Source of the DNA: Stenotrophomonas sp. YIM B06876
GTDB lineage: Bacteria; Pseudomonadota; Gammaproteobacteria; Xanthomonadales; Xanthomonadaceae
Direction: 5' to 3'
NCBI RefSeq assembly: GCF_030711595.1
Contig: NZ_JAUJUJ010000008.1
Location: 1 to 64,000, forward strand
DNA length: 64,000 nt
The notes below the pieces were generated by a model, which was not told the origin of the DNA, searched no databases, and worked only from the letters and a program-made list of their open reading frames with translations. The position numbers and the translations under genes are program-made. Each line of letters opens with the position of its first letter. Position 1 is the stretch's first letter. Of the stretch, positions 28,201 to 37,200 are shown one piece after another.

Positions 28201-28929
28201 TTTTACACGCACACTAACTTGGTACACAACCTTACTATCACTGTCATTCAATAGGTGCTTTGATGGATTGTAGTCAACTACAGTGCCACTATTCACAGTA
28301 CCGGTATTGGTAAAATTCATCTTATTACCAAGGCCTTGAATTCTGACAGTGATATTTTTCCAATTCGAAGCAGTAACCTGTTTTACCAGCGCGGCATTAT
28401 CGCCACTTCCCGGAAGACGACGATCCTTATATTCCCCCTGTCCATCATGCCGGGCCTTCTGGAGCCAGGTTTCATCCACCGTGTCCTTTACCCGGTCACC
28501 ACCGGTTAGCGCGAGACGGAACGGGTCGATTGTTTGCGTTGCCACCCAGCTAAGATAGTTACCACTCCACAAGCCATCACCCGTGCAGTCGCGCCCATTT
28601 ACAACCTTTACCGGGTAAAAATAGCGCTTACTCTCGTCACTATCATAATTATAGCCATAGCACTTTTTGGCATCAAAATAGCCCATATAATTTCGGGAAT
28701 TGTCATAATTTCCGATATTCGCCTGGCTATCGATTGTCGGGTATTCTACCGAAGGAACAAGAGCAAGATTACCTGGAACTTCGCTGCCAATATAAAGCGG
28801 CGCCTGCGCGATCTCCACCGAGCTGGCGGACATCGAGCTGAGCCCCGCGAGTGCACCAACAAGGAATGCGAACCCCCTGGACATGAAATTCGCCTGGAGT
28901 TTCTTTTTTATTGCGGAATTGGTTTTCAT
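25270..28929 (-). CDS. pilY1: PilC/PilY1 family type IV pilus tip adhesin
   Basis: A 1219-residue secreted protein with a signal peptide (about 1-37). The C-terminal half (about 720-1200) is the PilY1 beta-propeller (DIVNSQPVYVG, VYVGANDGMLHAF, FALNVTNP, FFGTGRYL) with a calcium-loop-like DVNGDGAFNSGD near the end. An RGD tripeptide (26752-26760) precedes the propeller. No clear vWA MIDAS motif is seen in the N-terminal half. PilY1 promotes pilus extension, adhesion and surface sensing. Codons for the first ~400 residues are AT-rich: 28081-28260 is about 41% GC by hand count, versus 62% in a sample of miaB. Start ATG at 28929 follows GAGGT. Confidence 0.93.
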   Translation of the reverse strand: MKTNSAIKKKLQANFMSRGFAFLVGALAGLSSMSASSVEIAQAPLYIGSEVPGNLALVPSVEYPTIDSQANIGNYDNSRNYMGYFDAKKCYGYNYDSDESKRYFYPVKVVNGRDCTGDGLWSGNYLSWVATQTIDPFRLALTGGDRVKDTVDETWLQKARHDGQGEYKDRRLPGSGDNAALVKQVTASNWKNITVRIQGLGNKMNFTNTGTVNSGTVVDYNPSKHLLNDSDSKVVYQVSVRVKVCVAGMLEDNCVKYSGGYKPEGLVQEYSQKIRFSIFGYLNDSTTARDGGVMRARQKFVGPNSHYPELGVVANSAAEWNPVTGQLIDNPDGVDAKNTDAAVVNSGVINYLNKFGRMTPKVPKSYDPVSELYYAAIRYFKNLGNVSQYSNMTGSADAKYQLADGFPVITAWDDPIRYSCQVNAILGIGDVNTHVDGNLPGSTYRGNEPATPALVAADKTVDVSVMTNKVFVMEGINKKASDQFTGRNNTAYIAGLAYDSHTRDIRPDDAAVPQTKGKQTVSTYWVDVRENQVLLGKASNQYWLAAKYGGFNVPAGFDPDTRTAALPDSLWTTTGDVLSTGDKRPDNFYVASEADKMVESLTLAFKNIIQEMQGSGSSFASNTTKLEAGAMTYQAQFYGGSWGGELTGYNVNVSTDDKAPALTAAWSATSQFPLWGPLNSTVVGGKAARKIFFANGASLNSFEAGKLGGTPLASASADEINYLRGDRSKEAPAGKFRARRSVLGDIVNSQPVYVGTPNSRLYLGQSFSGASTYASFVAANTSSSRIPVVYVGANDGMLHAFNANTGAEVFAFVPTASMGKLIGAKGYTDPDYPHSYTVDGDLTVADVYTGGSWKTVLVGSLGRGGRGLFALNVTNPTAPSLLWEKSATDIPALGNNLGQPIIAQLADGDWRVLVGNGPNSTGQRAQLVMVSLTNGAVSTIDTGVGSDNGLSGINAWSSNNSGFVDTVYAGDNLGNMWKFTGLTGAGASQKLFAAGASQPITATPLVAKNPATAETWVFFGTGRYLSSADIASKAVQSWYGIIDKGALPVSKANLRSTAILAEGSVKGVNARALESYATAGLNGWYLDLVSPGTGGQRGERMVEPNFFQGLALIGTTRIPDSNDVCSPSGTGFTMAISPFTGGRLAQTFFDVNGDGAFNSGDTLNGVPVSGIGYDSSPNNPIFLGDTMYTGLDDGSSKVIKTNASSMNVRRVSWRELIRE

Positions 28930-28981
28930 ATAGACCTCATGGCGAGCTCGGAGGACGCCGACGTGAGCGAATGCAGCCTAG

Positions 28982-29566
28982 TCACTTGACCACGATGTTG
29001 GATTTGAGCACCACAAGCGCACGATCCGCAGCCTGCGCAGGATCGGAACTGCGGGCAGTGATCCGATAGAAAGACTCAAGTTGCACCCCGCCGCCGCCGC
29101 CATACTGGTTGGCATTTGCGCTTGAGCCCAGGCTCAAGGTGTCGGTGCTATCGCGCTTGCCGAAATACTCGATGTAATACTGCGGCGCACCTGCCGAAAT
29201 GGCCTGCTGCGTAGTCCCGTCAATCCAGCAGTTCTGGTCGTTGGCTGCACATCCTGCGACATTCCCGCTATAGGTATTAACCGGCACCACCGGACAGGAA
29301 CGCCCTGGAAGCGAGCAGTCATAGCCGATCGTCACGCCAGCCCGCGCGTTATCCCTCACCAACACTTCGGCCTGCCTCAGCGCAGATTCCGCGCCTTGAA
29401 AGGCCAGGCTGCGGTCATAGAGATTGGCGCTCATTTTTTCTTCAAGCAGGGTACTTCTGAGCACAGCAAGACCCAGCAAGGTCATCACCAGCAAAAGCAA
29501 CAGCACGACAACCAGCGAGACGCCCCGCTGACTACGCCAACTCTTGCGAAACAAGGCGCTGTTCAT
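28982..29566 (-). CDS. pilX: Minor pilin PilX
   Basis: A 194-residue prepilin-like protein. Leader ends RSQRG15, followed by VSLVVVLLLLLV; Glu at +5 is replaced by Val, as expected for PilX/GspK-type tip subunits. AFQGAESALRQAEV in the helical stem is characteristic of PilX. Its ATG overlaps the pilW stop (ATGA), so translation is coupled. Acts with PilV, PilW and FimT/PilE in the priming complex that starts pilus assembly. Confidence 0.85.
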   Translation of the reverse strand: MNSALFRKSWRSQRGVSLVVVLLLLLVMTLLGLAVLRSTLLEEKMSANLYDRSLAFQGAESALRQAEVLVRDNARAGVTIGYDCSLPGRSCPVVPVNTYSGNVAGCAANDQNCWIDGTTQQAISAGAPQYYIEYFGKRDSTDTLSLGSSANANQYGGGGGVQLESFYRITARSSDPAQAADRALVVLKSNIVVK

Positions 29567-30510
29567 AGATTCCGATTCCGTAAAGTAACAACGTGCTCAA
29601 GCTGCCGGCGCAAAGGCTGCCCATCGGTCCCCAGTAATTCGGTACCCGTCAGCCCAAGGACAATTCGCACGGCACGGACCTGCCCCCAATTGGTGACGGC
29701 ATCCGCCGCCACATAATTGGAAGCGTCGGCGTCAGGTTGCAGATAGGTAAGCTGCAGGTTGGAGACACCCTCTGCGACCTCCTGTCCCGCGGCGCCATTG
29801 GTGGCCTGATAAAGCGAAGTGCCGCCGCGCCCATTGCCTGCGATGTACCAGCGCGACGCATGCAGCTGGCTGATCACGGCATTCTCCTTGTAGAGATACG
29901 CTGGTGCACCTGCGGCGCACGCCGCGGGCACCGTTCCCAGGCTGTCGCTGCAATTACCACCGGATGACGCGTGGCCGATCGTCGTACCCGCCACACTGGA
30001 GGCCTTGAAAAGCGCCATCTGCTGCGTATCGCAAACCATCAAGTTTTCGCCCGCCACATAAGGATGCGCAGCGACGGTAAAGGTGGTCCCAGCGTGCCCG
30101 GTAACCGTTACCGATTCATCGCCGGCTGAAAGCAACTGGATGGCATCAGTCCCCGCCAGACTGCCCGGCAACGCCCCCTGGTCATACCCTTGCAGGCCCA
30201 CGCCCCAGTTCGTCCACCACTGGGTGGCACCATTGATGATCACGTTCGCAACGGGAAGATCCACATCGCAAGGATTGCCTCCGGCCTCGCGGATATCACG
30301 CGCCATCAACTCAAAGGCCGTCCTTACATTCTCCTGCACCCGACCGAGTCCTTCGGTGGTGGCGTAGGCGCGCTTGTTTGACAGGAATATCCCGATGGCC
30401 GCGCCCACTACCAGCAGCCCGAGCAGGAGGGCAATCATCAACTCAACAAGCGTAAGCCCCCGCATCTTGCCCGGAGCAGCAAACAAACCAAAGGATGAGC
30501 GCTTCTTCAT
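29563..30510 (-). CDS. pilW: Minor pilin PilW
   Basis: A 315-residue prepilin-like protein with processing site Gly18 before LTLVELMIALLLGLLVVGAAIGIF, typical PilW, and the following ENVRTAFELMARDIREAGG segment. I use the ATG at 30510, which overlaps the pilV stop (ATGA) and gives a short leader; the longer ORF upstream is pilV read in another frame. The C-terminal domain is beta-rich with several Cys. Confidence 0.87.
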   Translation of the reverse strand: MKKRSSFGLFAAPGKMRGLTLVELMIALLLGLLVVGAAIGIFLSNKRAYATTEGLGRVQENVRTAFELMARDIREAGGNPCDVDLPVANVIINGATQWWTNWGVGLQGYDQGALPGSLAGTDAIQLLSAGDESVTVTGHAGTTFTVAAHPYVAGENLMVCDTQQMALFKASSVAGTTIGHASSGGNCSDSLGTVPAACAAGAPAYLYKENAVISQLHASRWYIAGNGRGGTSLYQATNGAAGQEVAEGVSNLQLTYLQPDADASNYVAADAVTNWGQVRAVRIVLGLTGTELLGTDGQPLRRQLEHVVTLRNRNL

Positions 30511-30980
30511 AGCCGGGCCCTGGTAATGATCTGCGAGGTGGCACTGCCTGCGGCAGCCCCATCGGACGAGCGACTGTCGTCCCACTGGACCGTGATGGAG
30601 CAGTCGGTGCCATTGCAGTTGACCCCGCCGCACGTGGCGGCCCCATCCCCCAGCGTCGCTTTGAGCGAGGTGATCCAAAGTCGCACATCAGTCTGTGCCA
30701 GTGAACCTGCAGCTGGCGCCACACAGGCAAGTCCGGCGGTGTTGTAGCTACCGGTTACGACTGCATCCCGGTTGGCGCGCATCGCATCCAGAATGGAGTA
30801 GCTCTGCACGACTGCCTGGCTACGCTCCAGAGCGCCTTGACTGTTCCGCAATGCAGTCGCCTGCATCGCAGCGACGCCCAACATTCCGATACCCATGATC
30901 AACACCGCAATAAGTACCTCAAGCAGACCGGCGCCATGCTGGCGGGTCCGGCCCGGGGCAACCGAGCGCTGCAAGGACAT
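30507..30980 (-). CDS. pilV: Minor pilin PilV
   Basis: A 157-residue prepilin with leader ending at Gly16, followed by AGLLEVLIAVLIMGIGMLGVAAMQ, the classical PilV signature. An AGGAG site lies 7 bases before the ATG at 30980; the earlier in-frame ATG at 31019 lies inside the preceding fimT gene and has no site. Four Cys in the C-terminal part may form disulfides. Confidence 0.87.
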   Translation of the reverse strand: MSLQRSVAPGRTRQHGAGLLEVLIAVLIMGIGMLGVAAMQATALRNSQGALERSQAVVQSYSILDAMRANRDAVVTGSYNTAGLACVAPAAGSLAQTDVRLWITSLKATLGDGAATCGGVNCNGTDCSITVQWDDSRSSDGAAAGSATSQIITRARL

Positions 30981-31009
30981 TTCTTGACTCCTGTAATTAC
31001 GGCATTTCA

Positions 31010-31579
31010 TTAAGGACATGCCCCAGCACCGGACGCACTCGTGATTGACATGCGGCTACCCGAACCCACTGCCAGTACACGCTGGTTCTGCGCCGGCGTT
31101 GAAGTAGCCATGCACACGTTCAAGCTGGTTACCAGCAGTGCACCGCCGGCGTCCCGTGCCAATCCGTCAGGCCGGAAGGTAATTCGATCCACCGCCGAAG
31201 TGATCTGCAGTGGCTGCTTGATGGAGCTGTCACGCAGCACTTCAACCGCACCGGCCGCCGTTGGTACCACCGCAATCCAGCGATCCCACTTGCCCACAGC
31301 TCCGGCACAGGCGGTTCCGTTAGTTGTCCTGCACAACGTCACCGAGCGGTTCCGACGCACGGCTTCCGAGCGCGCCAACTGCAATGACGCCACCAGGTCA
31401 TTTGCCTGTGAGGTCAACCGGTTGGAATTGATCAGCGAAGTAAAACTGGGCACTGCCATTGCCACAAGAATGGCCAGGACCGCGACGGTCACAACCAGCT
31501 CGATCAATGAGAACCCACGCTCTACTTTCCCGGTATCACCGCTGTGCGGCACCTCTTTCCCCAAGTACTCCCGACGCAT
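31010..31579 (-). CDS. Minor pilin, FimT/GspH (FimU-like), first gene of the pilin operon
   Basis: A 189-residue prepilin with Gly22 followed by FSLIELVVTVAVLAILVAMAVPSF. The globular part (NDLVASLQLARSEAVRRN, ITFRPDGLARD, CxxA near the end) matches GspH/FimT, equivalent to FimU/FimT at the head of P. aeruginosa minor pilin operons. It starts a chain of overlapping genes fimT-pilV-pilW-pilX-pilY1-pilE. The 170 bases upstream separate it from the divergent histidine kinase gene and should hold promoters in both directions. Confidence 0.85.
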   Translation of the reverse strand: MRREYLGKEVPHSGDTGKVERGFSLIELVVTVAVLAILVAMAVPSFTSLINSNRLTSQANDLVASLQLARSEAVRRNRSVTLCRTTNGTACAGAVGKWDRWIAVVPTAAGAVEVLRDSSIKQPLQITSAVDRITFRPDGLARDAGGALLVTSLNVCMATSTPAQNQRVLAVGSGSRMSITSASGAGACP

Positions 31580-31749
31580 ATCCAGCCCTAGAGTAGATCC
31601 CAGCACACAATAAGCACACCGGCACCACAAGACCACGGTAGTGCCGACAAACGGCAGGCCGAGTGACTCGAACGGCCGAAACCGCCATGTGCCGCTTCAA
31701 CAAGGCATCATAGGCCGCCCTCGCCACACTCCCCTTGGGGATCTGAAAC

Positions 31750-32787
31750 ATGCGTAGAACGCCGCCACCGCAGAGCCAGCTGGACGCTCTCTGGCAAGCC
31801 TCTGTGATTGTCTGGATATTGCTTGCCGGGGAAGGCCTGGCGCTGGTGTTGACATTGGCACCTGGGGTCGAGAATGACCGGCTGACCTATTTCGGCTTGA
31901 CCTCGCTGATTATCCAGTGGGTGTCATTGCTGACACTTGGCTCGCTGTATCTATTGCGACGGCAGCTTGTCCGGCTACGCCCGATCTATGTCGCATATAC
32001 GGCCCTGCTACTGCTGATTGTTGCCAGCAGCCTGGTCAGCGCCTCGGCGTGGCTGTTGCTGCACGAATTCTGGGCGATGCCCGCAGGAGGATGGCACTCC
32101 CTGTTTGTGAGATTTTTGGGAATCTCGCTGACGGTCGGGCTCTTGGGATTGGCCGCGATCCAGAACCACCTCCGCGCCAGACAGCTCGCCATCCATGCCC
32201 AACGATCGCGACTTGAGGCACTGCAGGCGAGGATCCAACCCCACTTCCTCTTTAACACCCTCAATACGGGAGTGGCACTTATCCAGCAACGCCCGGAACA
32301 GGCCGAACGCCTGCTGCTGGACTTGGCCGACCTTTTCCGCGCCGCTCTTGCAAGCCCTTCAAATATCACCCTTGGGGAGGAACTGGAGCTTGCAAAGCGC
32401 TACCTTGAAATCGAATCATTACGCCTTGGACAGCGACTGGTGGTCGTCTGGGATTTACCCGAGTTGATCGCCGCTGTAACACTACCCTCGCTTTCAATCC
32501 AACCTCTGGTCGAAAACGCCATCCGCCACGGCATCGAACCCTTTCCGCTGGGTGGCACGCTGCAAATCTCAGTCTCCAACGACAATGGCTACACGAAAAT
32601 TGCGATAACCAATCCCGTATCACCCTCCGCTTCACTTACTCAAGGCCACCAAATCGGACTGGAATCGGTGCGCGCGCGCTTGAAAGCCATGACCCGCGAG
32701 AAGGGCCGACTGGAAACCTACGTGGAAGACGGCCGCTATGTCGCGACCATCCTCCTGCCGCCAAACCCTCAGGTCACAACCCGGTAA
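31750..32787 (+). CDS. LytS/AlgZ(FimS)-type sensor histidine kinase, orphan
   Basis: A 345-residue membrane kinase. Four hydrophobic segments (about 18-38, 50-68, 78-100 and 120-137) precede a His_kinase domain (PF06580) with IQPHFLFNTLN around the phospho-acceptor His165, then an ATPase part with LVENAIRHGIEP (N box) and a C-terminal VRARLKAM. This is the AlgZ/FimS type that in pseudomonads and xanthomonads pairs with a LytTR regulator AlgR, which controls pilin genes. Here the next gene is ppnN, convergent and overlapping by 19 bases, so no partner is adjacent. Its divergent position next to the pilin operon fits a pilin role. Confidence 0.85.
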   Translation: MRRTPPPQSQLDALWQASVIVWILLAGEGLALVLTLAPGVENDRLTYFGLTSLIIQWVSLLTLGSLYLLRRQLVRLRPIYVAYTALLLLIVASSLVSASAWLLLHEFWAMPAGGWHSLFVRFLGISLTVGLLGLAAIQNHLRARQLAIHAQRSRLEALQARIQPHFLFNTLNTGVALIQQRPEQAERLLLDLADLFRAALASPSNITLGEELELAKRYLEIESLRLGQRLVVVWDLPELIAAVTLPSLSIQPLVENAIRHGIEPFPLGGTLQISVSNDNGYTKIAITNPVSPSASLTQGHQIGLESVRARLKAMTREKGRLETYVEDGRYVATILLPPNPQVTTR

Positions 32788-34163
32788 CAGGGCCGGTACT
32801 CGCCGGAAATCTTCATGCGACGCTGGCCCACGAACGCGCGGAGCAGTTCGTCCAGCGCCTGCATCATGTCCGGGTCGCCGTGGATCTGGAACGGGCCGTG
32901 CTGTTCGATACGCTGCATGCCATCCTCCTTGACGTTGCCGGCAACGATGCCGGAGAACGCGCGCCGCAGATCAGCGGCCAAGGCATCGGCGGGCCGGCCC
33001 TGGTGCAGGTTGAGCGCAGCCATGGCTTCGTGGGTGGGGACGAAGGGCTGCTGGTAGTCCAGCGGGATGTCCACCGACCAGTTGAAGAAGAACGAATCCT
33101 TCTGCGCCAACCGGTATTCGCGGACCCGCTTGATGCCCTGCGCCATCTTGCGCGCCACTGCGACCGGGTCGCCCACCACGATCTCGTAGCGGCTGGCGGC
33201 CTCGTCACCCAGGGTCAGCCGGATGAAGCGGTCGATCTGCTCGAAGTACGGTGCGGCAATGGTCGGGCCGCTGAGGATCAGCGGGAACGGAAGCCCCTTG
33301 TTCTCCTCGCGCAGCAGGATGCCCAGCAGGTAGAGGATTTCTTCGGCGGTGCCCACACCGCCCGGAAACACGATGATGCCGTGGCCGATACGAACGAACG
33401 CCTCAAGGCGCTTTTCGATGTCGGGCATGATCACCAGGTGGTTGACGATCGGATTCGGCGACTCGGCGGCGATGATGCCCGGCTCGGTGATGCCGATGTA
33501 GCGGGTGGTGGTCTTGCGCTGCTTGGCATGGGCGATGGTCGCGCCCTTCATTGGTCCCTTCATCGCTCCCGGGCCGCAGCCGGTGCAGATGTCCAGACCG
33601 CGCAATCCCAGCTCGTAACCGACCTGTTTGGTGTAGAGGTATTCGTCACGCGAGATCGAGTGCCCGCCCCAGCACACCACCAGATTCGGCTCGCTCGGCT
33701 GCAGGATGCGCGCGTTGCGCAGCAGGCCGAACACCGCGTTGGTGATGCCATCGGAAGATTCCAGGTCCGAGGCGTATTCCGGGCCCAGCTCTATGGCCAT
33801 GTAGGCCAGGTCGCGGACCACGGCAAACAACAGTTCGGCGATACCGCGGATGATCTCGCCATCGACGAACGCCATTGCCGGCGCGTTGCTCAGGTCGATG
33901 CGCACCCCGCGGTCCTGCTGGGTGACCTGGATATCGAAATCCGGGTAGAGATCACGCGCGGCGCGCGGATCATCCGAGGCGCTGCCACTGGTCAGCACCG
34001 CCAGCGCGCAACGGCGCAGCAGCTCGTGCATACCGCCGGTGGATGCGTCGCGCAGACGCGCCACCTCCGCCCGCGACAACACATCCAGCCCGCCGCGCGG
34101 GTAAATCCGCGCATCCTGGACCGGCAGTGCGCGGACCGCCATCTCGCTCTTCTTCATTTCCAT
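32769..34163 (-). CDS. ppnN: Nucleotide 5'-monophosphate nucleosidase (LOG family), PpnN
   Basis: A 464-residue enzyme that splits purine and pyrimidine nucleoside monophosphates into base and ribose 5-phosphate and in E. coli is activated by (p)ppGpp. The LOG/lysine decarboxylase-like core has GCGPGAMKGPM (195-205) and PGGVGTAEE (267-275). The N-terminal extension (about 1-145) and the C-terminal domain are present, so length fits PpnN (E. coli 454) rather than the short LOG type. It is monocistronic; its end overlaps the histidine kinase gene. Confidence 0.9.
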   Translation of the reverse strand: MEMKKSEMAVRALPVQDARIYPRGGLDVLSRAEVARLRDASTGGMHELLRRCALAVLTSGSASDDPRAARDLYPDFDIQVTQQDRGVRIDLSNAPAMAFVDGEIIRGIAELLFAVVRDLAYMAIELGPEYASDLESSDGITNAVFGLLRNARILQPSEPNLVVCWGGHSISRDEYLYTKQVGYELGLRGLDICTGCGPGAMKGPMKGATIAHAKQRKTTTRYIGITEPGIIAAESPNPIVNHLVIMPDIEKRLEAFVRIGHGIIVFPGGVGTAEEILYLLGILLREENKGLPFPLILSGPTIAAPYFEQIDRFIRLTLGDEAASRYEIVVGDPVAVARKMAQGIKRVREYRLAQKDSFFFNWSVDIPLDYQQPFVPTHEAMAALNLHQGRPADALAADLRRAFSGIVAGNVKEDGMQRIEQHGPFQIHGDPDMMQALDELLRAFVGQRRMKISGEYRPCYRVVT

Positions 34164-34216
34164 CTATAACCGCTCTCTTCTTTGAGCAGCGACTGTAGCG
34201 CCGCTCTCCACAAAAG

Positions 34217-34255
34217 GAAAACGGCCGGGTTGCCCCGACCGTTTCCAGTTTACGA
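34217..34255 (-). terminator. Terminator of the TonB-dependent receptor gene
   Basis: On the minus strand AACGGTCGGG / CCCGGCCGTT with a small loop is followed by TTCCTTTT. Confidence 0.65.
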
Positions 34256-34271
34256 CCGATCAGCCAGCCGA

Positions 34272-37200
34272 TCAGAACTTGTACTTGAAGCCCAGCTGGA
34301 GCGACCACTGCGACACACCCGTGTCGAAGCCGTCAGCGTCGTTGTTGGCGATGGTCGGCGCATCGGCACGGTTGAAGTTGTAGACGTACTTGCCGCCCTC
34401 CATGCCCAGCAGCGAGGCGACGCGTGCGTCGGCGAAGAAGCCGTAATCGTAGATGTTGCCCCACTTCTTGTTGAGCAGGTTGCCCACGTTCTGGATATCA
34501 AGCCAGATCTCGGACTTGTGGCCCTTCATGAAGCCCGGCAGGTCCTGGCTGATACGCACGTCGAAGGTGTTGATCCAGCTGGTGCGGAAGTCATTGGCCG
34601 GAGCCACGCGACCCTTGTAGCCGGCCAGCGACGGATTGGCCTCCAGCCATTCGAAGAAGCGCTGCTCCATGGCCGCATCGGCAACGAACTTGCCGTTGAC
34701 ATACGAACCGAACAGCACATCGCCACGGTTCGGCACGTAGAACAGGTCGTTGGCGGTACGGCTGTCGCCGTTGGCGTCATTCACATAGACATAGCTGAAC
34801 GGACGACCGCTGCGGCCTTCATACACCATGCCTACGCGGGTCTGGTAATCGCCGAAGAAGTTGTGCTTCCAGTTCAGGCTGCCCGATACACGGTCACGGA
34901 TTTCGTAACGCGCGGTGGTCTGAGCGCCGTCATTGGCATTGAAGCCGTACTGGTAACCCCAACCCGAGCTGGCGGTGGAGCTGGTCAGGCTGCCCACTTC
35001 CTTGGCGCGGGTGTAGGTGTAGCCCAGATTCCACGACCAGTCGCTGTCCATGCTCCACGGCTTGGTCAGACTCACCGTGACCTGATTGGTACCACCCCTG
35101 TCGGTGTTGTCGATCAGGAAAACGTTGTTGTACGCGGTATTGCGGCCGAAGCGGGCATCGCCGCTGCCCCATGGGCCCACCTTGCCCGGGTTGTAATACA
35201 TCTCACGGCCATCGGGGCCGATGAACGCCGGCACGGGACCGTCACCCGGCACCGGCACCTTGCCGATATTCAGGCTCTGGTAGTACAGGCCGTCCTTGAC
35301 CCGGGTCAACGCCACTTCGGCCGAGGCGACCAGGCCGTACCACGGCAGTTCGTGATCGAACGCGAGGTTGGCCTTGTACACCGACGGCAGCTTGAAGTTG
35401 TTGGCGACGAAATTGACGTTCTGTGCGCCCAGCGAACCACCCGTGGCCGGGAACGAATCCTTCTGGTTCACGCCATCCGGGTTGAACGGATAGGCCGGAT
35501 TGAAGCTGGTGAAGTTGTACGAGGTGTAGTTGAAACCGGTGGTGCTGAAGCTGTTGCTGATCCACACCTGCGGCGCATCACCCTGGAACAGGCCCACGCC
35601 ACCACGCATCTGCGTCGGACGGTCGCTGTCGAAGGTGTAGTTGAAACCGACGCGCGGCTGGATCAGGAACTTGCTGTCGAACACCTTGCTGTTGTTGTAG
35701 CCGAAATAGGCCGACGCCGCAGCGTTGTAAGCCGGATCCTTGTCGACGTCAGGACGGTCGGCGCGCACACCGTAGGTCAAGGTCAGGTTGTTGTTCACAT
35801 ACCAGGTGTCCTGGATGAACAGACCCAGATTAGTGCTGGCGTAGGCGGCGGCAATGGAACCCGGCGCGGTCTCGACGCTGGTGTTATAGCTGCTGTAACG
35901 GCCGGCTGCGAAGTTGTCCAGGCCAAAGAACGTGTAGGTGCCCCACGAGTTGGCGCCGAAATAGTTGTAGATATCGTTGTCGCTGTAGTTGAAGCCGAAC
36001 TTGATATCGTGGTTACCCAGCGTCCACGTCGCCGAACCGGAGTAATCCCAGGTCTTGGTGATCAGGGTGTTGCCCTGGGTATTGGCTTCGGTACCCAGAT
36101 AGATCGAATCGCCCGACGGTGAGGCTTCGGTGCCGCCAAAGAACACGCGGATGCTCGGAGCGGTACTGTCGGTCACACGCACCGAACTGAAATCGCGGTA
36201 CGACGCCTTGAATTCGGTGGAGAAGTTGTCCGACCAGTCACTGAACACCTGGCCGACATAGGACTCGACCGTCTTCTGGTGCTGATACCAGTACGAGCTC
36301 AGCGAAACCGACGAAGTGCCCATGCCCTGCACGCGCAGCTTGTTCTGGTCCAGCTTGCTGTAACGCACGTTGGCGCGGTGGTTTTCGTTGATGTTCCAGT
36401 CGATCTTCAGCGCGTACTCTTCCAGCTCGGTATCACCGTTGCTGGACAGGCCGCCGGCATTGAAGCCGTACTTGTCGGCGATCTGCTGGGCGCGGGCGAT
36501 GTCGGCATCGGTGATGACCGCATTGGCCTTGCCAAGCGCAGTGCCGCTCAGGTCGGTACCCGGCGCCGACTGCAGGTAGTTTTCATAGTTGGCGAAGAAG
36601 AACAGCTTGTCCTTGACCAGCGGGCCACCGAAGGTCACGCCGTAGGTGCGCTCGTCGTCGAAACCGGCGAACTTCTTGCCTTCCGGATTCTTGCCGAACC
36701 AGTTGCCATCCCGCATGTAGCCGTAGACCGAACCATGGAACTCGTTGGTACCGGACTTGGTCACCGCGTTCACCGTCGCGCCCGAGGCCGACGGCGAGCT
36801 GACGTCATAGCTGGACAGCTTGATGTCGATCGCCTCGATGGCTTCCATCGACACCGGCTGGCGCTTGGTCGGCATGTTGTTGCCTTCCAGACCGAAGGTA
36901 TCGGAGGCGGACACGCCGTCGATCGAGATCGAGTTGAAGCGCGGGTTCTGGCCACCGGCGGAAATGGAACCGGACGCGCGGTCGATGAAGGTCACACGCG
37001 GATCCAGGCGCATGAAATCCTGGATGTTGCCGTTCATCGACGGCAGCGACTCGATCGCAACCTGGTCGATGCTGGTGCCCGAGCCCATCTTGGTGGCGCT
37101 GAACACTTCCGAACCACCGCCAATCGCGGTGACCTGCACCGACTCGAGCGTCTTGGCGGCAAGATCACCGGTCAGCGAGGCATTGACCGTGGCCGACTGG

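Noticed and set aside
28230..28262. DSDS in the N-terminal half of PilY1 as a vWA MIDAS motif
   Set aside because: The surrounding residues do not show the strand and helix pattern of a vWA domain.
31536..31751. Minus-strand ORF of 71 codons between the pilin operon and the kinase gene
   Set aside because: It overlaps the start of the pilin operon, has no recognisable domain and no ribosome-binding site; more likely the shared promoter region.
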